A stretch of DNA of 64,000 nucleotides from Sinosporangium siamense (GTDB lineage Bacteria > Actinomycetota > Actinomycetes > Streptosporangiales > Streptosporangiaceae): the NCBI RefSeq assembly GCF_016863435.1, contig NZ_BOOW01000043.1, positions 62,001-126,000 of the forward strand, given 5' to 3'. Under the pieces are notes generated by a model. That model searched no databases. It was given only the letters and a program-made list of their open reading frames with translations, and was not told where the DNA came from. Positions within the stretch are counted from its first letter, which is position 1. Every line of letters begins with the position of its first letter. The position numbers and the translations under genes are program-made. Of the stretch, positions 1 through 8,421 are shown in pieces.

Positions 1-242
1 ATCAGCACCGGCGCGCCGGGCACGAGGCCTCTGGCCTCGACCGCCCCGCGCAGCCCTTCGTCGGTGAAGGAGGGCGGCATGCGGACATCCACCACTGAGA
101 CGTCGGGGCGGTGCTTGACGACCGCCTGGACCAGGCTCTCCCGGTCGCCCACCGCCGCCACGACCTCGTGACCGAACTCTTCCAGCAGGCTGATCAGGCC
201 GGCCCTGATGAGCACTGCGTCATCGGCCACGACTATCCGCAC
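1..242 (-). CDS. Response regulator, N-terminal part (runs off left edge)
   Basis: This is the receiver domain of a two-component response regulator, probably NarL/FixJ type. About 80 residues are visible, starting at a GTG (VRIVVADD). The acidic pocket VVADD, the phospho-acceptor Asp in HRPDVSVVDVRMPP and the following MPP are typical of receivers, and the aspartate in VVDVRMP should be phosphorylated by the kinase just upstream. The start overlaps the 3' end of the histidine kinase gene by 10 bases, so the two are translationally coupled. The DNA-binding half is outside the window, so the NarL assignment rests on the kinase type and not on a visible helix-turn-helix. Confidence 0.85.
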   Translation of the reverse strand, partial: MRIVVADDAVLIRAGLISLLEEFGHEVVAAVGDRESLVQAVVKHRPDVSVVDVRMPPSFTDEGLRGAVEARGLVPGAPVL

Positions 243-1480
243 GGCACCTCCGCGACGATCATGGTTGGCCCTCCCGCGGGCGAGCGCACGGCGAACTCGC
301 CGTCGATCGCACGCAGCCGGTCGGCCAGACCGGACAGGCCGTGTCCCTTGGCGACGTGAGCGCCGCCCACACCATCATCGCCGATCGTCAGAAGCAGTCT
401 GTCCCCGGTGCGCACCATGCTCACCATCGCGAGCTCGGCGCGGCTGTGCTTGGCGATGTTGGTGAGCGACTCGGCCACGACGAAGTAGACGGCGTTCTCC
501 ACCACGGCTGGGAACCGCTCGACCGTCTGGATGTCGAGGTCGACGGGCACCGTACACCTGCCGGCCAGGGCCGCCAGGGCGGCGCTGAGCCCCCGGTCGG
601 CCAGGATGGGCGGGGCGATGCCGCGGGAGAGGGCGCGCAGCTCGTCCAGCGTCTCGCGGGTGGCGGCGATGGCGTCGCTGAGGGTGTGCTCGGCCGCCGA
701 GGGGTCCTTCTTGAGCTGGCGCTGCACCTTCGACAACTCCATCGCGAGGTGCACCAGGCGCTGCTGGGGACCGTCGTGGATGTCGCGCTCCAGCTTGCGC
801 AGCGCGTTGGCCTCGGCGGAGACCGCGGCGCGGCGGCTCTCGGCCAGGTCGTCGATGCGCTGGTGGAGCTCGGCGTTGCCGGACAGCATGACGCGGCTCA
901 GACCGGCCTGCGTGAGCGCCACTCCGCGAATCACGAAGGGCAGGGTCAAGAGGATCGGCACCAGGATCGCGGTGTGCACGGCCACCGCCAGGGGCACGCT
1001 GTCACCCCAGCCGAGCAGCTCCGGAATGCCCTGGTTGCCGGGTATCCCGGCGAGGAACCACCCCAGGAACGGATAAAGGATCGCCGCCACCGACACCGCC
1101 CACCAGACGACAGTCAGGACGAAGGCGACGATCGCCAGCGGGAAGTTGAGGAGCACCCACAGCGCGTCCATCCACGACTGGCTGCGCGTCAGCGGGTTGA
1201 TCATCTGCCGGAACCACCCCGCTCCCCTGGGCGCGGGACGGTATACGGGGCGCGCCACCGGCCGGTCCAGCACCTCAGGCAACCATCTGCGCTCCACGTT
1301 GGCGAAGGCGCGGGCGGTCAGCAGCGCGCCCGCCAAGATGGGGAAACCGAGAAACACGACCAATGTCCCCAACCCAGCGGAGACCCCCGCCACAATCAAG
1401 ACGAAAGCCACGATAGCCAGGGGAAAACGCAGGATCACATAGCGGCTGAGGATCGCGGTGCGGAGGAGGTACGGCTTCAT
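233..1480 (-). CDS. Sensor histidine kinase (HisKA_3 type)
   Basis: A membrane sensor kinase of about 415 residues that should phosphorylate the overlapping response regulator. The N-terminal half has two pairs of hydrophobic segments with a tryptophan-rich stretch between them, resembling the putative sensor domain of actinobacterial NarL-type kinases. The dimerisation box reads LERDIHDGPQQRLVHLAM, with the phospho-accepting His in DIHDGPQQR, and the ATPase has the N box (ESLTNIAKHS) and G boxes (GDDGVGG; GHGLSGLADR). I placed the start at the ATG of MKPYLLRTAIL; an in-frame GTG nine codons upstream (at 1507) is possible and neither has a strong ribosome site. The sensed signal cannot be read from the sequence. 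Confidence 0.9.
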   Translation of the reverse strand: MKPYLLRTAILSRYVILRFPLAIVAFVLIVAGVSAGLGTLVVFLGFPILAGALLTARAFANVERRWLPEVLDRPVARPVYRPAPRGAGWFRQMINPLTRSQSWMDALWVLLNFPLAIVAFVLTVVWWAVSVAAILYPFLGWFLAGIPGNQGIPELLGWGDSVPLAVAVHTAILVPILLTLPFVIRGVALTQAGLSRVMLSGNAELHQRIDDLAESRRAAVSAEANALRKLERDIHDGPQQRLVHLAMELSKVQRQLKKDPSAAEHTLSDAIAATRETLDELRALSRGIAPPILADRGLSAALAALAGRCTVPVDLDIQTVERFPAVVENAVYFVVAESLTNIAKHSRAELAMVSMVRTGDRLLLTIGDDGVGGAHVAKGHGLSGLADRLRAIDGEFAVRSPAGGPTMIVAEVPCG

Positions 1481-1635
1481 GGTTACAAGGTAGGTAACTC
1501 TCACCACCTGCTCGACCCTGCCGGCAGGCGTGCAGGGGTAGGGCTGGCGCTACCCCTACGGGTGGTGCCATCTCACCTCAAAGAGGCGGGCACGCGTCAC
1601 TGTGTCAACCCGTGATCCACTGACAGCCTCAATGT

Positions 1636-2967
1636 ATGCCTTCCCCCCTTCTCGAAGCCCCGGCGCGGCCCGGCCTCCCCAGCGGCACCCCGCTGCGGCC
1701 TGCCGAGAAGGCCGGCGCCCGCAGGTCCGCGGCGATCCGCGACCCGTTCATCGACATCCTGCGTGTCTTCGGCATGGCGCTCGTGGTCCTCCAACACTGG
1801 ACCATGCCCATGCTCGCCTTCGACGGCGAGCGCATCACCACCGGCAACGCGCTCTCCTCCCCCGGCATGTTCGTCGTCACCTGGATCAGCCAGGTCATGC
1901 CGCTGGTCTTCTTCGCCGGCGGCGCCGCCAACGGCATCGCCTGGCGGCGCGCCACCATCAAGGGCGAGGCCGCCCCGTCCTGGCTCGCCGTGCGCCTGCG
2001 CCGCCTCAGCTGGCCCCTGCTTCCTCTCGCCGCCGTCTGGCTGCCCCTCCCGCACCTGCTCCACGCCCTCGGCGTGCCCGGTCACCCCGTCGACACCGCG
2101 GCCCGCCTCGCCGGGCAACTCCTGTGGTTCCTCGCGGTCTACCTCATCGCCGTCACGGTGACCCCGCTCATGCTCAAAGCCGACATGCTGTACGGCTGGC
2201 GCGTCATCGTGGCCCTCGTCGCGGGAGCCGTGGCCGGCGACCTCCTCCGCTTCGGCACCGGCATCGACGCTCTCGGTTACGCCAACGTCATCTTCGTCTG
2301 GCTCGCCGTGCACCAGCTCGGCCTGCGCTACTCCGAGGGGCGCCTCCCCCGCACCGGCCCCTGGCCGTGGATCATGACCCTCGCCGGCTTCGGCACCGCC
2401 GCCGCCCTCGTGGCCTTGGGCCCCTATCCCGGCAGCATGATCGGCATGCCCGGCGCCGCCGTCTCCAACATGGCTCCGCCCACCCTCGCCCTCCTCGCCG
2501 TCTGCTTCGGCCAGATCGGCCTCGCCCTGCTGCTGCGCACCCGGATCAACCGCCTGGCCGCCCGCCCCCGGGTCGCCGCCGTCGCCGCCTGGGCCGCGCC
2601 GCGCATGATGACCGTCTACCTCTGGCACATGACCGCCCTGGCCGTCGTGACCGGCGTCGTGATCGTCGGCGTCGGCTTCTCCACCCCCACCCCGTGGACC
2701 TTCCCGTGGTTCGCCGGCTGGCCGCTGTGGCTCGCGCTGCTCGCGGGAGCTCTCTGGCCGCTGCTGCGCTGCTTCGCGAAGTTCGAGAAGCCGGCGGCTC
2801 TGCCGTACGGCACGCCCGGGGTGCTGGGCATCGGCGTGGCGCTCGGGCTGACGGGCGCGGGCATCCTCACCCTGATGATCAGCGGCTTCGTGCCCGGCCC
2901 GGCTCCGCTGCTCGGCACCCTGGCACTCGTCGCCGGGATCGTCCTCACACTCCCCCGGGCTCGTTGA
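1636..2967 (+). CDS. Acyltransferase family 3 membrane protein
   Basis: An integral membrane O-acyltransferase of about 443 residues in the acyltransferase-3 (PF01757) family. The family motif is at the start of the membrane domain: IRDPFIDILRVFGMALVVLQHW, where the Asp/Arg/His region matches the conserved entry segment. Roughly ten hydrophobic segments follow. Members transfer acyl groups to extracytoplasmic sugars or lipids; the acceptor is unknown here. The first 35 residues are Pro/Ala rich and cytoplasmic. Two ATGs lie at the start (1632 and 1636); the second is in frame. The gene stands alone between the divergent kinase operon and the MarR gene that converges on it. The 29-base repeats directly follow its stop. 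Confidence 0.82.
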   Translation: MPSPLLEAPARPGLPSGTPLRPAEKAGARRSAAIRDPFIDILRVFGMALVVLQHWTMPMLAFDGERITTGNALSSPGMFVVTWISQVMPLVFFAGGAANGIAWRRATIKGEAAPSWLAVRLRRLSWPLLPLAAVWLPLPHLLHALGVPGHPVDTAARLAGQLLWFLAVYLIAVTVTPLMLKADMLYGWRVIVALVAGAVAGDLLRFGTGIDALGYANVIFVWLAVHQLGLRYSEGRLPRTGPWPWIMTLAGFGTAAALVALGPYPGSMIGMPGAAVSNMAPPTLALLAVCFGQIGLALLLRTRINRLAARPRVAAVAAWAAPRMMTVYLWHMTALAVVTGVVIVGVGFSTPTPWTFPWFAGWPLWLALLAGALWPLLRCFAKFEKPAALPYGTPGVLGIGVALGLTGAGILTLMISGFVPGPAPLLGTLALVAGIVLTLPRAR

Positions 2968-3077
2968 CCCGGCCGCCGGACTTAGGGGCTCGTCGACCCG
3001 GCCGCCGGACTTAGGGGCTCGTCGACCCGGCCGCCGGGCTTAGGGGCTCGTTGATCCGGCCGCCGGGCTTAGGGGGA
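2962..3077. repeat. Four tandem 29-bp repeats between convergent genes
   Basis: Four head-to-tail copies begin at 2962, 2991, 3020 and 3049, each with the core CCGGCCGCCGG(A/G)CTTAGGGG. They differ at only a few positions. The fourth copy carries the TAA stop codon of the MarR gene on the minus strand, so the array looks like slippage duplication of that gene's 3' end. It lies between two convergent genes. Confidence 0.85.
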
Positions 3078-3542
3078 GTCCGGCGGTGTGCCGCGTAGCA
3101 GGTCGTATTCCTCGTTCAGGGCGTCGAGGAAGGCGGCGACGGTGCGGAGTTCCTCGGGGCTGAAGCGTTGCAGCACGTTGTTTGTGCTTTGCCCAAGAGG
3201 GCGGAAGAAGGCCGCGGCGACGCTTTTCGCCGCGTCGAGGTAATGCAGGTGGACCACACGCCGGTCGTGCGCGTCGCGCACCCGGCGGATGTGCCCGGCA
3301 CGCTCCAGCCTGTCGAGGCACGCCGTCACCGCACCCGAGGTGAGGTTCAGCTCCTCGCGCAGCCGGCCCGGAGTGATCGGCGAGGGAGCGTCAAAGATCG
3401 CCACGAGGGCCTGGAGGTCGGTGCTGTTAAGCCCCTGCTCACCGGCGAACACGTGAGCGATGCGATTGCTCTCCGCGGTCAACCGGCGTAGCCGCACCGC
3501 GAACGACCTCAGGTCGATGCCCTCTTCAGCCGCGCCGTCCAC
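3069..3542 (-). CDS. MarR family transcriptional regulator
   Basis: A winged helix-turn-helix repressor of about 157 residues. The recognition region reads LREELNLTSGAVTACLDRLERAGHIRRVRDAHDRRVVHLHY, the standard MarR core with the DxR wing (DAHDRR). I chose the GTG at 3542 because the longer frame would read through the operator palindrome and into the neighbouring transporter gene. The gene is divergent from the MMPL exporter and shares a 68-base intergenic region with it, so it most likely represses both itself and the exporter until a ligand binds. The ligand is unknown. No clear ribosome site is visible, so translation may be leaderless. Confidence 0.85.
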   Translation of the reverse strand: MDGAAEEGIDLRSFAVRLRRLTAESNRIAHVFAGEQGLNSTDLQALVAIFDAPSPITPGRLREELNLTSGAVTACLDRLERAGHIRRVRDAHDRRVVHLHYLDAAKSVAAAFFRPLGQSTNNVLQRFSPEELRTVAAFLDALNEEYDLLRGTPPDSP

Positions 3543-3558
3543 ATCGCCATTGTAGATT

Positions 3559-3591
3559 AACTCAAAAATCAAGTATCTTGATCCTTGAGTT
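3559..3591. promoter_or_regulatory. MarR operator: nested palindrome
   Basis: Two nested perfect inverted repeats share one centre at 3575: the inner ATCAAG-TAT-CTTGAT (3568-3582) and the outer AACTCAA (3559-3565) with TTGAGTT (3585-3591). It lies between the divergent MarR and MMPL genes and is A/T rich against the GC-rich surroundings. TCAAG/CTTGA half sites are common for MarR proteins, so this is the probable binding site. Confidence 0.75.
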
Positions 3592-3609
3592 ATTCGAGGA
3601 GGCGATCTC

Positions 3610-5712
3610 GTGACGTGGCGACCCATCCGCATGCTCGTTCCGCTGCTGCTTGTAGTGGTCTGGCTGGCCGTCGGCGGAGGGTTCGGGTCATACGCCGGCA
3701 AGCTCACCGAGGTGTCCACCAACGACCAGGCCGCCTTCCTGCCGGAGAGCGCGGAGTCCACCCGCGTGCTTGACGTGCAGGAGAAGTTCCGCCAAGGTGC
3801 GACGCAGCCGCTCATCGTGGTGTGGACCGCGGACGGCGGGACAATCACCCCCGAGCAGACCGCCGCGGCGACTCAGATGCTCAACTCGCTGCGTGGCACC
3901 GCGGGCGTCGTCGGCTCCCCCACACCCGCCTTCGGCTCGGACGACGGCCTGGCCCTGCGAGGTGTGATCCAGCTCGACCCGGACATCCCGCCCAGGGAGC
4001 TCCTCGACCGCATCCGCCCGGCGGTGGCGGTCGACGGACTGAGAGCAGAGCTCGCGGGACCTGCGGCCACCCGGGCCGACCTGTCCGCCGCCTTCGCCGG
4101 GATCGACGGCCTGCTGCTCGGCGTGGCGCTGATCACCGTGTTGATCATTCTGCTCGCGGTGTATCGCAGTGTGCTGCTGCCGCTCATCATCATCGTCGGC
4201 TCCGTCTTCGCGCTGACCCTGGCCTCCGCGGTGGTCTACTTCCTAGCCGACCGCGGCGTCGTCAAGGTCGACGGGCAGGTGCAGGGAATCCTGTTCATCC
4301 TGGTCATCGGCGCGGCCACCGACTACGCGCTGCTGCTGACCGCCCGCTTCCGTGAGGAGCTGGCCGCGACCGGCGACCGCTTCGCGGCCGGCCGCATCGC
4401 GGTGCGGCGCTCGTTCGAGCCGATCGTCGCCAGCGCCGCCACCGTGGCCCTGGGGCTGCTCGCGCTGCTGCTCAGCAACCTGACCAACAACCGCGCACTC
4501 GGTCCCGTGGGCGCCATCGGCATCGTGTGCGCCGCGCTCAGCGCACTCACCTTCCTGCCCGCCGTCCTCGTCCTGCTCGGCCGCACGGCCCTGTGGCCGG
4601 CGAAGCCGCGCCCGGCCGACGCCGCCACCCGCGGTATCTGGAGCCGCGTGGCCGCCGCGGTCGACCGCCGCCCGCGCCGGCTCTGGATCCTGACCACCCT
4701 GCCCCTCATCGCCCTCGCCCTCTTCACTCCGCAGCTCAACGCCAGGGGTGTGCCGCTGGACGAGACCTTCGTGAACGACGCTCCCTCGGTGGCGGCGCAG
4801 GCCACGCTGAGCAAGCATTTCCCCGGAGGTTCTGGACAACCCGCCGTCGTCGTGGCCCCCGCCGAGCGCGCCGACGCCGTCGTGGCGGCAGCCCGCGGCG
4901 TCAAGGGTGTGCCCGACGCCGCCGTGGTAACGCAAACCGGGCGCCCCGCCGACAGCCCCAAGGTCGTCGACGGACTGGTGCTGGTGGAGGCCACCTTGAG
5001 CGACGCGCCGGACAGCGACGCCGCCCAGGACACCGTCCAGCGCCTCCGCGCCGCGCTTGCCTTCGATAGGGGGGTTCTGGTCGGCGGGTATACCGCTCAG
5101 AGATATGACACCACGGAGACTGCGGAGAACGACACGTTGCTGATCGTTCCGGTGGTTCTGGCGATCATTCTGCTTATTCTGATCGTCCTGCTGCGCTCGC
5201 TGATGGCCCCCGTGCTCCTGGTGGTCACCGTGGCACTGAACTTCCTGGCCACCCTTGGCCTTTCCACCCTGGTCTTCACGCACATATTCGGTTTCACCGG
5301 CGTGGACGCCTCCGTGCCGTTGTATGGGTTCGTCTTTCTTGTGGCGTTGGGGGTGGATTACAACATCTTCCTCATGTCCAGGGTGCGGGAGGAGACCGTC
5401 CGGCATGGGGTGCGGGAGGGGATATTGCGCGGGCTTGTCACGACCGGTGGTGTGATCACTTCGGCGGGTGTTGTGCTGGCAGCGACCTTCGCCGCGTTGG
5501 TGGTCATCCCGCTGGCCTTTCTTGTGCAGACGGCTTTCATCGTGGCGCTGGGTGTTCTGCTCGACACGTTGGTGGTGCGGTCCTTGCTGGTCCCGGCCCT
5601 GGTGCGTGACCTCGGCCCACGTGCTTGGTGGCCGAGCCGCCTGGGTAGGGGCACACCTCCGTCACAACCACGGGAGGATACGGCTCACGCCTCCATCACC
5701 GGCGACCGTTGA
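3610..5712 (+). CDS. MMPL family RND-type exporter
   Basis: A 700-residue inner-membrane transporter of the MMPL family, which exports lipids, siderophores or drugs using the proton gradient. It has the family layout twice over: one N-terminal helix, an extracytoplasmic domain (residues about 30-170), five to six helices, then a second domain (about 385-500) and six more helices. The conserved GAATDYALLL segment in helix 4 and its second-half counterpart ALGVDYNIFLMSRVREE are both present; these carry the proton-relay Asp-Tyr pairs. Start is the GTG at 3610 behind GAGGAGG at 3595. It is divergent from a MarR gene across a palindromic operator, so induction by a MarR ligand is likely. The substrate is not identifiable. 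Confidence 0.92.
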   Translation: MTWRPIRMLVPLLLVVVWLAVGGGFGSYAGKLTEVSTNDQAAFLPESAESTRVLDVQEKFRQGATQPLIVVWTADGGTITPEQTAAATQMLNSLRGTAGVVGSPTPAFGSDDGLALRGVIQLDPDIPPRELLDRIRPAVAVDGLRAELAGPAATRADLSAAFAGIDGLLLGVALITVLIILLAVYRSVLLPLIIIVGSVFALTLASAVVYFLADRGVVKVDGQVQGILFILVIGAATDYALLLTARFREELAATGDRFAAGRIAVRRSFEPIVASAATVALGLLALLLSNLTNNRALGPVGAIGIVCAALSALTFLPAVLVLLGRTALWPAKPRPADAATRGIWSRVAAAVDRRPRRLWILTTLPLIALALFTPQLNARGVPLDETFVNDAPSVAAQATLSKHFPGGSGQPAVVVAPAERADAVVAAARGVKGVPDAAVVTQTGRPADSPKVVDGLVLVEATLSDAPDSDAAQDTVQRLRAALAFDRGVLVGGYTAQRYDTTETAENDTLLIVPVVLAIILLILIVLLRSLMAPVLLVVTVALNFLATLGLSTLVFTHIFGFTGVDASVPLYGFVFLVALGVDYNIFLMSRVREETVRHGVREGILRGLVTTGGVITSAGVVLAATFAALVVIPLAFLVQTAFIVALGVLLDTLVVRSLLVPALVRDLGPRAWWPSRLGRGTPPSQPREDTAHASITGDR

Positions 5713-5838
5713 GCCGGCCACGGTTTGCATGGGCATGGTTTGCATGGGCACGTGACCGTGGCGACACCGGCCATGATCGCGTGGTGGCGGTTTCGCCGGC
5801 TTATGCCGTACGGCACAGCCATGCGGTGAAGTCGTCTG

Positions 5839-6687
5839 CTAGCCGTGGACGGCGCGCAAGGCTCCTGGGCGGCGGTTGTTGAGGCGGTCCAGGGCGGCGG
5901 AGGTGTCGTCGTCGGCGGGGAGGTAGATGATCAGGCGCTGTCCCTCGGTGTAGAGGGTCTCGTAGGTCAGCCGTAGCTCGCCCACCTCGGGATGGGTGAA
6001 GCGCTCGACACCCACGGCGGGCGGGGTGGACGGCGCGGCGTTCATCCGCTCCGAGAAGGAGGCACCGCCGACGACGGTCAACTCCTCGACAAGGTGGATC
6101 AGCTCGGGGTCCTCGCGGGAGGATTCGGCCCTGAGCGCGGCCACCCTCTCGTCGGCGACGCGGTCCCAGTCGGGGTAGGTGGTCCGGGCGCGTTCGTCGG
6201 TGAACATATAGGCCACACGGTTCGGCGGCTCGCCGTCGAGCAGGCCGGCGGGTCTGGCGAGGCGGTCATATCCCGACGTGTGGGCGACCGTCTCGTCGAT
6301 CCGGTTGAGCAGTACGGCAGGGGCGGGTTCCAGCTGGTCCAGCAGCGCCCGCATGGTGGCACGCACCTCCCGATCGGGCGGCAACATGCCCGCGCACAGG
6401 GTGTCGCCCCCGGAGGCCGCCTTCGCCAGGTTGCGCAGCCGGATCCGCTCCCCCGTCGACAACCCCAGCGCGTCGGCGATCGCGGCGAGGACCTGCGACG
6501 ACGGATTCCGGTCGCGCCCCTGCTCCAGACGGGTGAGGTATTCGACGCTTACCCCGGAGACGGCGGCGAGCTCGGCCCGCCGCAGGCCCGGCGTGCGGCG
6601 GCGACTGCCTGCGGGGAGCCCCACCTGAGCGGGCGTGACGGCTTCGCGGCAGGTGCGGAGGAACGTCCCCAACTCGATGTCGCTCAC
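5839..6687 (-). CDS. XRE family regulator with MmyB-type ligand domain
   Basis: A DNA-binding regulator of about 282 residues. Residues 1-65 form an XRE helix-turn-helix (RRAELAAVSGVSVEYLTRLEQGRDRNPSSQVLAAIADAL), and the remainder matches the MmyB-like C-terminal domain found in many actinomycete regulators, thought to bind a small hydrophobic ligand. The start is the GTG of VSDIELGTFLR; the open frame extends another 34 codons upstream, but that part is unlike the family. It is divergent from the aldo-keto reductase at 6909 (221 bases apart), which is the pattern expected when such a regulator controls its neighbouring oxidoreductase. Confidence 0.88.
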   Translation of the reverse strand: MSDIELGTFLRTCREAVTPAQVGLPAGSRRRTPGLRRAELAAVSGVSVEYLTRLEQGRDRNPSSQVLAAIADALGLSTGERIRLRNLAKAASGGDTLCAGMLPPDREVRATMRALLDQLEPAPAVLLNRIDETVAHTSGYDRLARPAGLLDGEPPNRVAYMFTDERARTTYPDWDRVADERVAALRAESSREDPELIHLVEELTVVGGASFSERMNAAPSTPPAVGVERFTHPEVGELRLTYETLYTEGQRLIIYLPADDDTSAALDRLNNRRPGALRAVHG

Positions 6688-6908
6688 AGGCCGAGTGTAC
6701 GGCCCGTTATGTGGGGGATCGTGGCCCTGACAGGGCCAGCCTTGTCCCGGTCTCCCTCGGACCTCGCGGATTCCCGAGAGTGGATCCATGACCTTTTGCC
6801 GGACTGGGGAACCTTCGGTCGGTTCGACGGCCGACTCTTCCGCCTCTTCCGCCCGCCGGTAGCGGCCAGCGCCGGCGTCCCCGTCCTATCCACTTGAAAG
6901 GTGGCGTA

Positions 6909-7907
6909 ATGCGATACCGCTTGCTGGGCCCGACCGGGCTGCGCGTCTCGGAGATGTTCCTTGGCGCGATGACTTTCCGCGGGCCGGAGGAGGCCCGCAA
7001 GATGATCGACCTCTACGCCGACGCGGGAGGCAATGTCATCGACACCGCCTCCGCATACGGCGACAGCGAGGAGATGCTCGGCGACCTGCTGCAGCACCGT
7101 CGCGACCGGTTTGTGCTGGCCACCAAATATGCGCTGTCGAGAGACCCAAAGGATCCGAACGCGGGCGGCACCCACCGCAAGAACCTCACCCTGTCGCTCG
7201 AAGCGAGCCTGCGAAAGCTGCGCACCGATTATGTCGACCTGTTCTGGGTGCACACGTGGGACCAGTACACGCCCGTCGAGGAGACCATGCGGGCGCTGGA
7301 CGACGCGGTGCGCGCCGGGAAGATCCTCTATGTGGGAGCCTCCAACCTGCCCGCGTGGCTGGTGTCCCGGGCGAACACCCTCGCCGAGTTGCGCGGCTGG
7401 ACTTCGTTCGCCGGGGTGCAGGTACGGTACAGCCTGCTCAAACGCGACATCGAACGGGAACTGGTGCCCATGGCAGAAGCCGATGGCATGACCGTGGCCA
7501 CCTTCGGGGCACTCGCCGGTGGTCTGCTGTCGGGGAAGTACAGCGGCCCCGGGGCCGCCCCTTCCGGCACCCGGTTGAATCCCGCCTCGCTCAGCGAGCG
7601 AGACCATAAGGTGGCCCGTGCCGTACGCGAGGTGGCGGACGAGCTTGGCGTGACGGCGTCCCAGGTCGCGATCGCCTGGACCCGGACTCGCTCGCGGCTG
7701 GTGCATCCGATCATCGGGGCGACCGACGCCGAGCAACTCGCGGACAACCTCGGAGCTGTCGACATCACCCTCCCGGCCGAGGCGGTGAACCGCTTGGAGG
7801 CGGCTGTGCCGTTCGAGGTGGGATATCCGATCGACACCACTGGAGTGTCTCGTCCGCGGTTGTCCCGTCTCGGGGAGGACGACCGGGTGGAAGGTCGCAC
7901 TCGATAG
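6909..7907 (+). CDS. Aldo/keto reductase
   Basis: An NADPH-dependent aldo/keto reductase of 332 residues, of the AKR11/14-like group (LGPTGLRVSEMFLGAMTF at the start). The catalytic residues are recognisable: Asp in DTASAYGDSEEMLG, the tetrad Tyr in the same segment, Lys in FVLATKY and His in DLFWVHTWD. The nucleotide-binding end is GATDAEQLADNLGAVDI. The ATG at 6909 follows GAAAGGTGG at 6896. It lies opposite an XRE/MmyB regulator that probably controls it. Physiological substrate unknown; aldehyde or methylglyoxal detoxification is a common role. Confidence 0.9.
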   Translation: MRYRLLGPTGLRVSEMFLGAMTFRGPEEARKMIDLYADAGGNVIDTASAYGDSEEMLGDLLQHRRDRFVLATKYALSRDPKDPNAGGTHRKNLTLSLEASLRKLRTDYVDLFWVHTWDQYTPVEETMRALDDAVRAGKILYVGASNLPAWLVSRANTLAELRGWTSFAGVQVRYSLLKRDIERELVPMAEADGMTVATFGALAGGLLSGKYSGPGAAPSGTRLNPASLSERDHKVARAVREVADELGVTASQVAIAWTRTRSRLVHPIIGATDAEQLADNLGAVDITLPAEAVNRLEAAVPFEVGYPIDTTGVSRPRLSRLGEDDRVEGRTR

Positions 7908-8090
7908 GTGGTTCTCACAGTTCCCGGTCCGGCGCCTCAGCACCGGACCGGTCGCGTGTGCTCGGCGTTGTGCTCGGACCTGCTCGAAGGCGGCCGACCG
8001 CGTGCGATCCCCACTGGCTAAACCGTGAATGAAAGACGCAGTGACCTAACGGCCTAAAGGGAAGAACCGTAGTCGCTCAGATAAACACTT

Positions 8091-8122
8091 ACGCCCCGTC
8101 CGTAATCACACGGACGGGGCGT
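8091..8122. terminator. Strong hairpin between aldo-keto reductase and tRNA cluster
   Basis: A perfect 13-bp stem (ACGCCCCGTCCGT at 8091-8103, complement at 8110-8122) with a 6-base loop AATCAC. It lies where the plus-strand reductase gene meets the 3' end of the minus-strand tRNA cluster, so it can stop transcription from both sides. Confidence 0.8.
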
Positions 8123-8138
8123 CTTAGCAGCTCATTAA

Positions 8139-8215
8139 TGGTGGTCAGGGGCGGGGTCGAACCGCCGACCTTCCGCTTTTCAGGCGGACGCTCGTACCGA
8201 CTGAGCTACCTGACC
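8139..8215 (-). tRNA. tRNA-Phe (GAA)
   Basis: Read on the minus strand it folds as a tRNA: acceptor GGTCAGG pairs with CCTGACC, the anticodon loop is CTGAAAA (anticodon GAA), and the T loop is GGTTCGACCCC. The CCA end is encoded (TGG at 8139-8141 on the plus strand). It is the last gene of a Glu-Asp-Phe cluster common in actinomycetes. Confidence 0.95.
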
Positions 8216-8243
8216 TCGATATGTCCGGCTTTCGCCGGTTAAG

Positions 8244-8318
8244 CGGTCCTGACGGGACTTGAACCCGCGACCTCCACCTTGACAGGGTGGCGAGCACTCC
8301 AAACTGCTCTACAGGACC
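8244..8318 (-). tRNA. tRNA-Asp (GTC)
   Basis: Acceptor GGTCCTG pairs with CAGGACC followed by discriminator G. The anticodon loop CTGTCAA gives GTC (Asp), and the T arm is GCGGGTTCAAGTCCCGT. No CCA is encoded. It is the middle gene of the Glu-Asp-Phe cluster. Confidence 0.95.
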
Positions 8319-8421
8319 TTGCTTTTCGAGCCTTTCGGCTCCGGCCTTGCGGCCGTTTCGACTTTCTTAGCTTACCAGTCTTCCGGAGGTCCTTTTGACC
8401 TTCCTTCGTGCTGGTGAGCTT

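Noticed and set aside
341-1615. A long plus-strand frame opposite the histidine kinase
   Set aside because: Its His/Gly/Arg-rich translation is the antisense shadow typical of GC-rich genes; the minus strand has clear kinase motifs.
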